NCBI GenBank assembly: GCA_018105865.1
Contig: CM030865.1
Coordinates: forward strand, 9,604,013 to 9,668,012
DNA length: 64,000 nt
Direction: 5' to 3'
From: Metaphire vulgaris
Lineage: Eukaryota; Annelida; Clitellata; Crassiclitellata; Megascolecidae
Positions 22,880 to 50,613 of this stretch are shown here, piece by piece. A model generated the notes under the pieces. The model worked only from the letters and a program-made list of their open reading frames with translations, had not been told where the DNA came from and did no database searches. The first letter of the stretch is position 1; each line of letters starts with the position of its first letter. The position numbers and the translations under genes are program-made.

Positions 22880-23212
22880 CTATAGGGTAAAGGTAGAGGT
22901 AGCCCCTCACTCCAACGAGCGTAGGGTCCGGCGCTGATCTCCGTGTACTGGGCAATCAGCGACACAGTTGGCTTAGACTACGCCATTAATCTAGAGTGGT
23001 TTGCCATTGCTTCCTCTAGACCTTCATTTTACCTTCGCATCTTAGCGTTGCTTCCAATTTATCGACGTCTAAGCGAATGAAACGGCTTGTTTTTTGGTCG
23101 CCTGCACCACGACTAGTTCCCGGGATGGTCACCCGTCTAAGCACTAACCGCGCTCGACGTTTCTTAACATCGGTGTTCTGACGGGAACGGGTCTCACAAC
23201 GCCAAGTAGGCG

Positions 23213-23217
<5 letters not shown>
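22880..23217 (-). repeat. 5S rRNA-derived SINE, copy 1
   Basis: On the minus strand GGTTAGTGCTTAGACGGGTG and ACCATCCCGGGAACT resemble the 5S rRNA internal promoter half. The body (GGAAGCAATGGCAAACCACT) is shared with copies at 47857-48055 (-) and 51812-52092 (+). An (ATT)n array follows at 23214-23262. Confidence 0.75.
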
Positions 23218-23262
<45 letters not shown>

Positions 23263-23265
<3 letters not shown>

Positions 23266-24165
23266 ACTGACAATTTCTTGTGCGCCATATTACCAAGATG
23301 TCAGGAGCAAGGGCACATTACAGAGTCCAATAAAAATAAATAAAATAACAGTCATCGACAAAAAATGTGAATGGAAAACAAGCTAAGGCAGAAGAGAATA
23401 AGATTTTTAAAATAAATAAGTCTTTAGATTTTTCTTAAAGGATGTCAGAGAACAGGATGATTTCACAATTATCGTTAGATCGTTCCATGTGCTAGAGAAG
23501 CCGACAAATGGAATGAATTGGATGAGAAGATAGTATCAACTATCTTTCAAATCAACTATATAAGTCTTGGCGATTTAAAATGCATCCTAATCAAAACAGA
23601 ATATTAGACCAGTAGCGTGCAGAGGGGGTCGTGGGCGTTAGCCTCGGGCATCCACCGGATAGGGGCAATCAAATTGATTCGGCAAACTTTTTGTTCGTCG
23701 ACACTTTTTTCTACATGAAAATCCTTTCCTCTTTCATTCTGCAAATGTGTATGCCCTACAAATAATTGATATTTTCTTGTTAATAACAGTCTTTATTCGT
23801 CTTAGGTTTCTGCGAATGGTATCATTTCTAGTCATATCTTTATTCATTTCTAGTCATATCTTTATAACTTATTTTCATAATTTTTCTGTAGCATTTCATT
23901 TCAATAATGACTCTTTAAGCTATAATTGAATGGATGGGTAATGTAACCATATTTAATGGTTTAAGTATCAATAACAATAAGAGGGTAACTGCAATATTTC
24001 ATCGGAAACTGATATTTTCACCACTAAGAGGGTAACATTTCTTCGTTATTCAATTGACAACCTCACCATTAAGGCGGTAACTGCATTTAACTCCTTCTTC
24101 CACCCAACCACATTCAATTGCAAATTTTAAAAAGTTTCAACATCTATTCGTGAGTTCCTTTTCAG
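23263..24165. other. Repeat-like 3' end and AT-rich DNA before hexokinase
   Basis: Contains a segment (TTTTTCTTAAAGGATGTCAG) typical of retroelement 3' regions and AT-rich sequence. The missing first hexokinase exon was not found here. Confidence 0.4.
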
Positions 24166-39220
<15,055 letters not shown>

Positions 39221-39848
39221 TTTTAAAAAACGACTTTTTTCTTTAAAAAATCAAATTAAATTTATCAAAGGTATTCGAGTCTAATATAGACTATTCGAAC
39301 TATCAGATGCTTTAAGAATAGTCCATAAGATGAAGTATAGGCTATAGACCTTAATAGCCTATGACCGAATGCGTAATGGTATTGCTTATAGCTATTGAGT
39401 TCAGTTGCATTCTAGATGTGGCAACGTGCAAAAATAGTCATTCGCCCGAAATTTCTTAAGGGCTCATCCATATAGTACGTACGCAAAAGGCACATTTTCA
39501 ACCTCTACCCCGTTGCACACACCATACGTACGTAAAATCTCCTAAATCCAACCACCTTTCTCTTCAATACGCACGTGCTTTATGGATGGATCCCATAGGG
39601 CACTATGGATGGATCCTAATACGATTTTTCAGGATAGGCATATTCGATATATCGAGTATTTTATTATGTTCATTTCAAAAGAATGCTGTTCAGAATTTTT
39701 ACTGCTTCCAGTGCGCAAAACGTCCAATACATCATCATCATCAGCAGCAGCATCATCATCATCATCATCAACAACAACAACGATCAAATAATATGCTGTA
39801 TTATATATGATAGGCCTACATCCTGTTGGAATAAGTTACTTTATTCCA

Positions 39849-39915
<67 letters not shown>

Positions 39916-40560
39916 GACTATTTATGAAGCGCCGTAACTGGGCCATCGGCCAAAACCAAAAAGCGCTGTACAATCTGGCCACAGCTAATAACTGTACGAT
40001 CTGGTGAACAAGTACGTACAAGTTCTTTGGCATTGAATTTTTCGCTGAAACGGGGAGCGCATTCCATTTTCAGAAGTGGGTTGCCGTTTGTCATGGAGCG
40101 CTCGCCAAACTTCCGAGTCCTGGCCGGAGGAGGAACGTAAAGCCGGTGGCGACTGCTGGATCTCAGCTGGAGACGGCACCCGGTCGTCGTTTGTTTCCGT
40201 ACCAGGCGTGACAAGTAATTGGGGCAGGCAGGGTCCCGAAGCGCGCGGAAAGTCAGCCAACACCGCTTGCCAGACTATGCGCTCCGGGACCCGAAGCCAA
40301 TGGAGCTTGTCCCTTAGCACAGGTGTCACATGCTCGTGCCGCCTCCAGGCCGAAAATAATCCGCGCAGAGGCATTGATGACCGCCTGGAGTCTGCTAAGC
40401 TGGTTCCCAGGAAGTCCGAGAAGGACACTGTTACAGTAATCCAGTCTCGAAAGCACCAACGAGAGCGCGGACGAGATGGATGGCGGCCGGTGTTGTTATG
40501 TGAACGGCAAGACTATCATCTCTAATTCGCCGGCAAAGTTGATAAGAAGCTAATAGTGTC
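39849..40560 (-). mobile_element. LINE 3' fragment, (AAT)n tail
   Basis: Minus-strand frames read LDYCNSVLLGLPGNQLSRLQ, ARIIFG and RSSSRHRLYVPPPARTRKFG, the C-terminal part of a CR1/L2-like reverse transcriptase, with frameshifts. On the minus strand the 3' end runs into an (AAT)n array (plus-strand ATT, 39849-39913). Confidence 0.85.
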
Positions 40561-40721
40561 AATTTCATTCGGCGCTGACAGATGTCCCGACAAAAGGGTC
40601 AGACAAAAGTCGATGAGCACATGGGGACAAAAGCTCGTTGAAAAAAGTAAATGTCAAAAACTTCTTTACTTTAAGCAAGGCGATCAAATCCAATCTATGG
40701 CCAATTATATATAATGTCCTT

Positions 40722-41010
40722 GCGCCTCGGTGGCGGTTCCACCATGTTGATGAGTCTGATGTCAGGGGATGCATCTTGTACAGGGATTTTTGGATGACCT
40801 TTTTGCTTGTCAACCTATTTTCCAGGCCAAAAGTACTGCAAATGATCTTTTTGCTTGTGAGCCTTTTCTCAAGGTTTATTAATCTTTATATCATCACAGT
40901 TGCACTAACAATGACTTTAGTCTCTCTCTTTTCTTTTTCACTTTGCATCCCCACCAACTTTCTATAAGCTTTTTTCATACTCCACCGTTTAATTCCTGGA
41001 ACAGCCACTG
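40722..41010. mobile_element. Degraded hAT-type MITE
   Basis: Left GGTGGCGGTTCCACC, right TTCCTGGAACAGCCACTG, interior GATGACCTTTTTGCTTGTCA as in 22428-22699. Target copies not recognisable. Confidence 0.6.
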
Positions 41011-41460
41011 TTTAAGGTCTCTAATTAATGGTGAATTATACAGATTTGCTGAATTCAATAACAGTTTCCAGTCTGAAGACAACGATAAAACTGGTTTGAA
41101 GCATTGGCGTAGGATGATCACCCTTTATATCTTCACCTTCCCTATGGTAGCCTCTCAGAAAGTGGGGGTATATATACATCATAAATATATATAATAAATA
41201 TCATATAATAAATAAATATATATATTTATTTTTATATTTCGCACTTCCAAATGCAGCAAAACACCAGTAGGTCTGCAAATGAGAACAGAGTAAAGCCAAA
41301 GAGAAGTAAAGCGTAGGCCTATAGCTTACAAATTTTGGCAAACGTGCACGTGCATTCAGTGTCTCTTAGGGGCCTATATATGTTATATTGATTCTTAAAC
41401 ACAGACTTTTTATACAAATTTTCCAAAAACTTTGCATATCGATTACTAAAAATCATGTTA

Positions 41461-41878
41461 GGGGCTGTCCATTAATTATGTCAATCAATTTTCCAGCAAG
41501 TTTTGATCCCCCTTGTCAACAACTGTCAAATGATTTTTTTTTACCCCTCCTATAATTATGTCAAAGGTTTATAACCTTTAGTGGGTAGATCAATGACAGG
41601 TGACCTTTTTCAAGGTTATTATTTTTTCACTTTTATGACCATTTCCCCTGTTTTGCTCATCCAACCACCAAAATGTGGTGGTGATGACCTTTTGCCATGC
41701 TTTTTTTTGTGAAATAAGTAGTATTCCAGTTGAAATTTCCTATTTTTTGATTGGTTTGTAAAAAGTGAAATTGTTGATAATCGTTTATATCTTCACCCTC
41801 CCTCTGTCAGCAACTGTCAAACTTTTTCAAACCCCAAGCCTACCTAAATTGTTGACTAATTTAATTAATGGACAGCCC
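41461..41878. mobile_element. PIF/Harbinger-like MITE
   Basis: Ends GGGGCTGTCCATTAATTATG / TTAATTAATGGACAGCCC flanked by TTA on both sides. One related end is at 4754 (GGGGCTGTCCATTATTTATG). Confidence 0.85.
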
Positions 41879-41939
41879 TTAAGCGGATCAATTTTTAAAA
41901 TAAATTTTCGTAAAAACAAGAAAGGGATAAAATAATAAG

Positions 41940-41952
41940 AAAAGAAAGGGGA

Positions 41953-42014
<62 letters not shown>

Positions 42015-43323
42015 CATCATCATCATCATCATCATCATTCTTTGGTGGATATTGGCGGACGGTTTAGACCGTTTATTAAATCGTGCGACGTTGGTGTGAA
42101 GATTGAAGAATCATAATTACGGGAGAGTCATACGCTCGATGCGTTGGTGGACGATGTTCGAAGTAGCGTTTGCCGGTGGTTAAAACAATTGGTGAAGATA
42201 GTAGGCTTGAAGAATCGAAGTAGGCTGCAGCGTCAGAGGGGTGGGCGAGCAGAACGTTAACTATTGTATCACGACAATTCGTCTACAGACTTTTCGCAAT
42301 TTTAACGACATTTTAACGCCAAAGACGTTTTGGTCACAACTACGACAATTTATTGATTTCTACCGACATAGGTCTACTAAATAATAACAGCTCAAATCTA
42401 ATTCATTTTAATCACGTTTAACAGTTTCAATGAGTCGATCTCTGTGCAGTGGGTTGAAATTGAAATTATTTGTTTTCCGTGAAATTCAATGATCATCTTT
42501 GGGACATTCGATGTCCAATATATAACATCAATGTCAGTAGACCAAGTGTCAGTAGAGTCTATTGTCGTAGTAGACCCATTGTAGTCGACCAAAAGTCTGT
42601 AGAAAAATTGTCAACACAAGACAAACAACTAGGGTTTTCGGCTACTGAGACAAAATTTCCATTTTGCATCCCTAAATTTCAGGAATTTATTTCAGGGGGT
42701 GATAATATTTTTAGTATATATCTTAGCTATAAAGTTTCTTATTCATATAAATCTATAAAAAAACACTCCATTTTGTGGGTTATGGGACCTTTTTAGTTGT
42801 CGCGGCTCTTCTTTTGTTTAGGGACCCAGTTAATTTGTTTTATTCTGAAAAATCAAACAAACGGGCCCTTGCGCCGCCCCTAGTTACGGCTCTGGCTCTG
42901 TTTATTCTAGCCCCCTTGCCATTGGGGATTCAGAAATGTTTGGGGGGACAAGGTTTGAGATCTGCACGTTTGGGGGCCCGGGTCATTCCCAGCCAACATC
43001 TAAAAAAGTCTAGCAAGCGGACCCGTTCCCCTATGAAGGCCCTTCTAAACAGGGGCCCTGAATTTCTCTCGGCGGGCCTGCTCCAAGTTGATTTTCTGGA
43101 TCCGCACTTGTACGCACACTTTGTGCACTAATGATTCAACGAGATTTTCGTAACGGCATTTATTATTAGCCCGAAATAAAAAAAACTGCGAAGACACTGT
43201 GCGCACACATCTAAATCATTTGCTTAGCAACGGTTGTCAAGCGCGAATTAAATGGAAGCGAATGAGAAATTCTTTTAGTTAAAACGAAATCTTGAAAAAG
43301 TTTTATGCGAAAATTGATTGAAA
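41940..43323. other. ATT array then no recognised gene
   Basis: (ATT)n/(ATC)n at about 41952-42038. The 42.0-43.3 kb stretch contains a fragment of a short element (42898-42965) and no ORF of convincing composition; promoter of the downstream gene would be here. Confidence 0.45.
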
Positions 43324-43410
43324 ATGGAAAGCAGTTATTTGATTGAGCAGAACGAACCCGGGACGGCGCAAGTTTTCTTACGTGGAGCAAGAAACGGGCT
43401 AGACATAAAG
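43324..43410 (+). CDS. First exon of F-BAR-like gene, GC donor
   Basis: 29 codons from ATG, ending AAG followed by GCAAGT at 43411-43416, a GC-type donor with otherwise perfect consensus. Leaves phase 0, matching the exon at 44435. Confidence 0.7.
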
Positions 43411-46140
43411 GCAAGTCTATCTCTTGCACACATTTGTCAGCCTTTTAATAATATAGACATCGGCTGATGCCCTAGGCTTTATGATATTGACGCCATAGAA
43501 GTTGGTTGTCTAATGTATATACTTGTTATTTATTGTAGCATAGATTTTAAAATAATTAAGGAAGGGGAAAGTTTTGATTTTAAGAGTGTAATGGCCAGGT
43601 GACAAGTCACAGCTAAGACGAAAAATTCAAGAGTCTATCCAATAGATAAAGTCCAATTGATATAGCGCTTTGATGATAGTGCACCATTCGCCAGCCAAAA
43701 ACACTTCAAAGGCCGTACTAATGTCCACTTCTCAGCGGTGGACATGCAAGCGCTCGGGTTCAAACCCGGGTTGACGACTCATCTAAGGCGTTTCATTCAA
43801 ATGACGATGATGGATGTCTGTCTTGCGAAAAGAAGAAAGTCTGTTTAAGACCATGGATACTTGTCCGGATATTCACTATTTTGCCGCCGTGGTGGCCCTG
43901 TCGCGCCTGATCTGTCTACTTTGTGGAATCACGAAGTCTGGTCTTCGACCCCCACAATCTTATTATGGATGGATCTGGATTACCATCTCGCGAAAACGTG
44001 CGTGCACAATCAGTCTGATGCCATTGGTCTGAGTTATAGTGACTGATGTCTGGAATGACCTGGTCTTTATTATTATGGAGGGATCTGCATGTTTATCAAC
44101 ATCATATCATCATTTTTATCATCATCATCATCGTCATCACCACCACCATTATCATTGTCGTCGTCGCCACCACCACCTCCACCTTTATCATCATTATAAG
44201 GCAAGGTTGATGCTCTTCTAAGCAAGTTGCTGAGGCATCTACACAAATAGATCTATCAGAAATAATATAGAAATATATTGAAACATTTTAAAATCATTTA
44301 TGACCATTTTCTCTTGAACCTACAATGGCAATTAAGTCTCCCAAACAAAGAAGAAAAGTCTTGAGGAGAATGTCACATTTCATTTTAGAGGTTATAAAGA
44401 GCGGGTTTTTCTGCAATTTTATCCTTGCTTTCAGGATCAAGCAGACACTGGAAAGGAATATTCTTCCGTCATGTTTGACAACATGTGTGCCAGTTTCCTG
44501 ACTTCACTCCACTTTGTGCAGTCTTCTGTCAATGAGGTAAACAGAAGTTTGAAATAGAACGGGTGCCCGGAAAATTGACCATAGAATTTTCAGTGACCAT
44601 CAAGCAGATGTATGGGCAGTGGGGTAGTGAGTCAAAGTGCCACCTGGAGCGAAAATAGAAAGTGTCCCCTTCAGTGGCATGGTGGCATGGTGGCATGTTG
44701 GCAGTGGTGGCTCCACAGGAGGGCTCGGGGGGCCTGTGCCCCCATTGAGCGCCTGGCTCCCCTATCGACCCCCCCGTTGGGACCCTATACTTAATACTAC
44801 ATACCTAACAACAAATGGTTGGCCCCCATGATTAGAAGTTGCCACCCCAACGGCCCCCCACTCGCCAAATCCTGGAGCCGCCACTGCATGTTGACAAGCA
44901 AAAAAAGTTGTGCAGTCAATATTGGTGCCCCAATCTGGTCGATGCCCAGGACCACTGCCCCACCGGGCCCCCTCTGCATGCTATTGCTGCCCTTTTTATC
45001 CAGCTACTGAAGTTTGATTTTGAATTTTGACTATTTTGCATATATTTTTGTTGTTGTTTCATGTTTTTTTTTTCAAAACTGAAACTGCCGCCCCAGGGCT
45101 AGTGCCACCTGGGGCGGTTCGCCCTTGCCCCTCGCTGTGCCACTGTGTACATGGTGTCATAGCGTTGATGGTTGATGACATACGCCGAGAAGTTCACAGG
45201 ATTAAATCTGGCCACATACTTTTTTGTCCTTAAGTAAGTAAGTAAAATCTTGTTAACTTCTATAACGCTTTCAATATTGTTTCAATATTATATTATATTA
45301 CTTACTCCAGGAATGTTGCCCACCTGTTGATCGCCTAACAATTGTAGAATGATCCTCAAAGCATTGATTATATTCATATTTATCATGACAATGAAATGGA
45401 AGAGTTATAATAATTGCACATAGTTAAATGGTTAATAAAGGTGTTTAGGATTGCTAAATACTTTTATAAAACAACTTTGCAGCACAGTATAGTTAATTAG
45501 TTATTATTATTATTGCTATTATTGTTGTTATTATGATTGCTATTTTTCATTTTGTTACTATCATTTTGATTTAATTTAGGTTTTGTATTATAGTTCTAGA
45601 GATTTCTTATTGATAGATGTTTATGCCTTTTTACCTACTGACATCAGCTTGTTTTCATGTACAGGCAGGTCTCATCAGAGAGGGAGGGCTAGGCAGGGAG
45701 CTTGATCCAGGCCTTTGCTTAATAAGGAGCATCAAAATAATAGGCTGATATAAATTATTTTAAAAAATTCTCTTAAAGCTCTGAATTTATATTAAAAGTT
45801 AGGGGACCGAGGAACCTAACATTTGTTAATGGCCTGGGCCTCCTCTGACCTCTGAAAAGGGCCTGTGTGCATGATTTACATACTTACTTACATTACTTAC
45901 AAATTTCGGCATTTCGTGCCTTTGACATACTGCACACGACTCCAATGCCAGGAGTGCCTCTGAGTAGAAATGCGAGAGGTGCTATACAGGGTGGCGCAAA
46001 AAAAACCCGGACTAGTCACATTTGGTGACTAGTCTGGTTCTATCTAATCTGTTCAATGCGTCGTTTGACTGCTAACTTTATGTTGTGAAGCACTCTTGAC
46101 TTAGGCTTAGTCCTTGTTATAGGGCTATATAAATTGTCAG

Positions 46141-46199
<59 letters not shown>

Positions 46200-47295
46200 T
46201 TTGGTTTGCATTTAATATAGTTCGGTTTTTTGCACCACCCTGTACAAATACTACATTACATTACATTACACATGTGCCTGTCATTTAAGATTTTGATAGG
46301 TCTTCTGTAGCAGCTTTCAGAGTTTGTGTGCCCGTTTGTTTTGTTTTTCTTTTGTCTTTCTCTAAGTTCTGTGTTTGTAGCTTTTATGTTTAAAAGATGA
46401 ACTTCTCAACCAAGCGCTGCCTCCTGTTGCCCATTCCAAAATAGCACTTTGCACCACCAAGGTGTTTCGCAGGTGAAGACAACTGGTTTCTGCTCTGGAT
46501 TTTTAGCCATTAAGTTTGAATTTTTGCATACATTTGTTCAGTTGCGATACATTGGTTCAGTTGCATACATTGGTTCAGTTGCATAACATTGTTGAAGTAG
46601 TGAGTACAGTAACTGAATTAGACATTTATGACATTGTAATGTATACAGGCCCTCCAAAAGGGTGGGGCATGGGAACAGATGCCCAGGGGTCCCCGGCGAT
46701 CTGTGGAGGCCCCAGAGAGAAAAGGTCATCACCACTTTTTGACACTTGATGAGTAAAAGAAAAGGTCATCACCACTAAAAATATTAAATTTTAAACTTTT
46801 AGGGGTCTGTCGCTTATCTGCCCAGGGACCTGGAATTTCTCTTGACAAGCCTGACTGTATACTGTGAATTATTGTTGCCATTTGTAGACTTAAAGACAAA
46901 AGACAAGGAAGTCGCTCAGTGAAAAAGAGTGAATTTGTCTTCTTAGTCATTGAGTCTACAAATAGCAACTGACTTGTAGTATGCAAAGCTATTACATGCT
47001 CTGTTCAGTTGCAATTCTTATAATAACTTCTGCAATACTTGATAACACCTCTAATAACCATACAAGACTATTCCTAATGTCCTATAGGCTATAGTACTTT
47101 TAGTACTATATATATAGTAGTTTTAAGTTACTTTCAAAAAGTATAAATTTACAGTATCAGATGATACTATCTTCTTCCCCAATTTATTCCATCTTTTTAT
47201 CATCAATTAATTAATAATAATTATTATTAATTATAATTAATCAGAATGATGGATTATAAAAGTGAACAAGATAATGTAATGTGTTTTAAGATGTC

Positions 47296-47361
<66 letters not shown>

Positions 47362-47387
47362 TAATAACTACTAATAATAATAATAAC

Positions 47388-47464
<77 letters not shown>

Positions 47465-50138
47465 GGGTTTAGAGTGGTTCTGTAGGATCTGGCCTGTGTG
47501 AGAACCATTATGTTCCACCCGACCATTCATTCACATTATGGTCTTGTTGGTGGTCTCTTTATTTGCCTTCTTATCTTCTAGTAGGTCTGTTGCTGGATTC
47601 TTCTTTTTGTCTTCTAGTCTTTGTTATTCATTCATTCATTTGTTCTTTCATTTTGTTTGTTTGTTCTTTCGTTTGTTCGTTTGTTCTTTCATTTGTTCGT
47701 TTGTTCTTTCGTTTGTTCGTTTGTTCTTTCGTTTGTTCGTTTGTTCTTTCATTCATTCATTCGTTTGTTCATTCGTTCATCTGTGCATTGAAATTTGCAA
47801 TGACTACTACACCATTGTTTCAGGGTTGAGGAGATTCAGGGTTCTTGTCTTTTAAAAAAAGGTAAAGGTAGGTCCCATACTCGAGTTCGAGCATTGGGTT
47901 CTAGCGCTTATCTCCGGTCTAGGCAATCAGCGATGTATATAGGTGGTATAAGCCATTAATCTGGGGTAGGTTGTCATTACTTTCTCCAGACCCACGTTTT
48001 ACCTCGCAGCTTTAATGCTGCTCCTCAGTTTACCACTGCCCTCTAGCAAGTAGGGCTGAGTCGACCTTAGGGCTTCTGCGGAATTGAACCCGCGACCATC
48101 TGCTCCATCGTCCAGCATTGTTACCACTCTTCTAACTTCCCGCCCCTTTTACCACTCTTTTTCCCTGTCCCTCTTGTCTTTTAGTCTGCAAATAACAATG
48201 ACAAAACTTTACAGTATCCAATGTTATAGATGTCTCATTCAGTACTCACTACCTCTTCAATGCCTTATTCTATAGCATAATCCAATTTCTAGTTATACTA
48301 CTTTACACAGAGTAAACTGTGTACATTATGATCATATATGTTCAACTCAGCCTGAGCGACTGTTGGGTGCCGGCAAACGAATTGACACGCCTTGTGAAGC
48401 TGTACTCAATGCCATGGGAAGAGAAGAACAAGGAGTTCAAAAAGTTGTACAAAAATTTCGAGTCGAAAAAGTCTCAGCTGGATATCGCGATTCGACGTCT
48501 GAAGTTACTTGAAGACCAGGTTCCGTTAATGGAAATAGATTTTTCCGTGTTTTTCAATGAATTTTTTACTGCGAATTTGTGTTTTAAAAACTTGTGAGAA
48601 ATTTTCTGTGCGTATTCGTAAACACTTTTCTTGCGAGTTTGTATCGAAAATGTTTCGTGGTATTCTTTTGAATTCAGTTTTTAAAGTTTGCTTTAAAGTT
48701 TATTTACAAGAGTTTGTTTAGAAATAGTTTGTTTAAATCTTTTCTTTTAGTCAGTAGACTCTAACGACTTCTGTTGCTGATTTGACTTAGGTGCTTAAAA
48801 TTTGTCAGGATTCAATTTTTTGTCTGGTTTTTGGCATTAAGTGTAACTGGCTAGAAAAAGAAAATCGAACGAAAACCTTGGAAAACATGTTCGTGAAGTT
48901 GCTGTCAGCCAAAGGCTGCAGACGAAGGTGGAGGTTTCTAACTGCATGGTTCAAAGCAAAATCCAAAGAAGGGTACGTCAGAACCAATTAGTAACAGTAA
49001 TATAATAATGATAATGATAATAATATATAATAATAATTATGTACTTTTATTGCACCATCTACAATTCTCTCAGGTACTGAGCAACCGTCCATAAATGACG
49101 TCACGCACTTAGGAGGGGGACTTTTTGTGACGACTTGTGACAAGGGGAGAGGCTAAAAATCTGCCAAAATCGCATGACGTCATTTATGGACAGCCCCTAA
49201 TCAATGTTGCTCAAAATCTGAACCATGAAAGAGTAGGTCAATTGAGACAGCAGAGGGAAAGGCTGTTGGAAATTTTGAGTTCTGAGTCTTGATTCAAAGT
49301 AAGTAGGTCAAGTGGCGTAGCGTGTGGGGGCCCGGGGGCATCTTTGTCACATTAGGGCAAGAGGGGTCACCTCCTTTTTCACCTTTGAGCAAAAAAAAAA
49401 GGTCATCACCTCCTTTTTTCACCCTGACGAGCAAAAAAAAAAAAAAAAAAAAAAGGTCAAATTTACCAAAAAAAAAAAAAATATTTCGTTCATTTCATTG
49501 AAAGTGTTTGTTAAAACCTTGCTAAAATATTAAAGCCCCCGTGACCTTTGTGTTAAAATGTGTTCAAATTTTGCGCCCCACAACTCCTGGCAAAAAAATT
49601 TATGAAATTTGGCTAAAATATGACCAATGTTAAAATGTGTTTTGCCTCTCCTGGAAAATATCTTTGGGCGCCCATGGCCATATCTTCTACTTTCGGTGCT
49701 AAAGCAGGCCACAACATTATAAAACTTTAAAATTTAGTCGATGCTATAAATGATTCTTATTCCAGTTCTTATGATGAAAAATCGATTCTATACATAGGGG
49801 AATGTACAGTATATGTTTATAAAACCATAAAAGTTGTGTAATATCATTCTAAGCTATCAGAAACCAAATTAACTATAAAAACTATAAAAGCAGTCAGTCA
49901 GTCTTTATATCAAATGTTGAAACATCATGGACAACTCTGAGGGCTGGTGGACAACAAGTTGCCGGCTGGATATAGTTTGGAAATAACACTGATCTAGAAA
50001 ATGATTTTGAGGATAACCTATAACAATTTAACAACTTACTGTACTTTCATTAACGTAGATTGGACGAATCTCATGAAAAACTTGTGGACTGCCTCCATGT
50101 CTCCATTTATCAGTCCCTACTTTGATATATTTTGTAAA

Positions 50139-50205
<67 letters not shown>

Positions 50206-50224
50206 GCTACTGCTACTGCTACTG

Positions 50225-50293
<69 letters not shown>

Positions 50294-50440
50294 TAACATA
50301 ATAATAACATCCTTTCTCCTACAACGAATATCCGTGACACTCCAGAGATTTAACGCAGTCGCCTTCCACGGAACTTTCACATAATAATAATAATATAAAA
50401 AAAATAAATAAATAATAATAATAATATCTATTTCGTTAAG

Positions 50441-50480
<40 letters not shown>

Positions 50481-50573
50481 TCATTTTAAAAAGAGTTTTC
50501 AAATATTTATAATAATAATAATAATGTGATTTAAAGTGGCTTAGGAGGCTAAGTAAGTCTGTGTGAAAATAAA

Positions 50574-50613
<40 letters not shown>

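Noticed and set aside
40076..40525. 149-aa plus-strand ORF
   Set aside because: Antisense to a LINE reverse-transcriptase fragment.
42470..42796. 108-aa ORF
   Set aside because: No motif, no splice context, composition typical of AT-rich non-coding DNA.
50001..50384. Poly-Tyr/Cys and poly-Ser ORFs
   Set aside because: CTA/CTG trinucleotide array read in frame.
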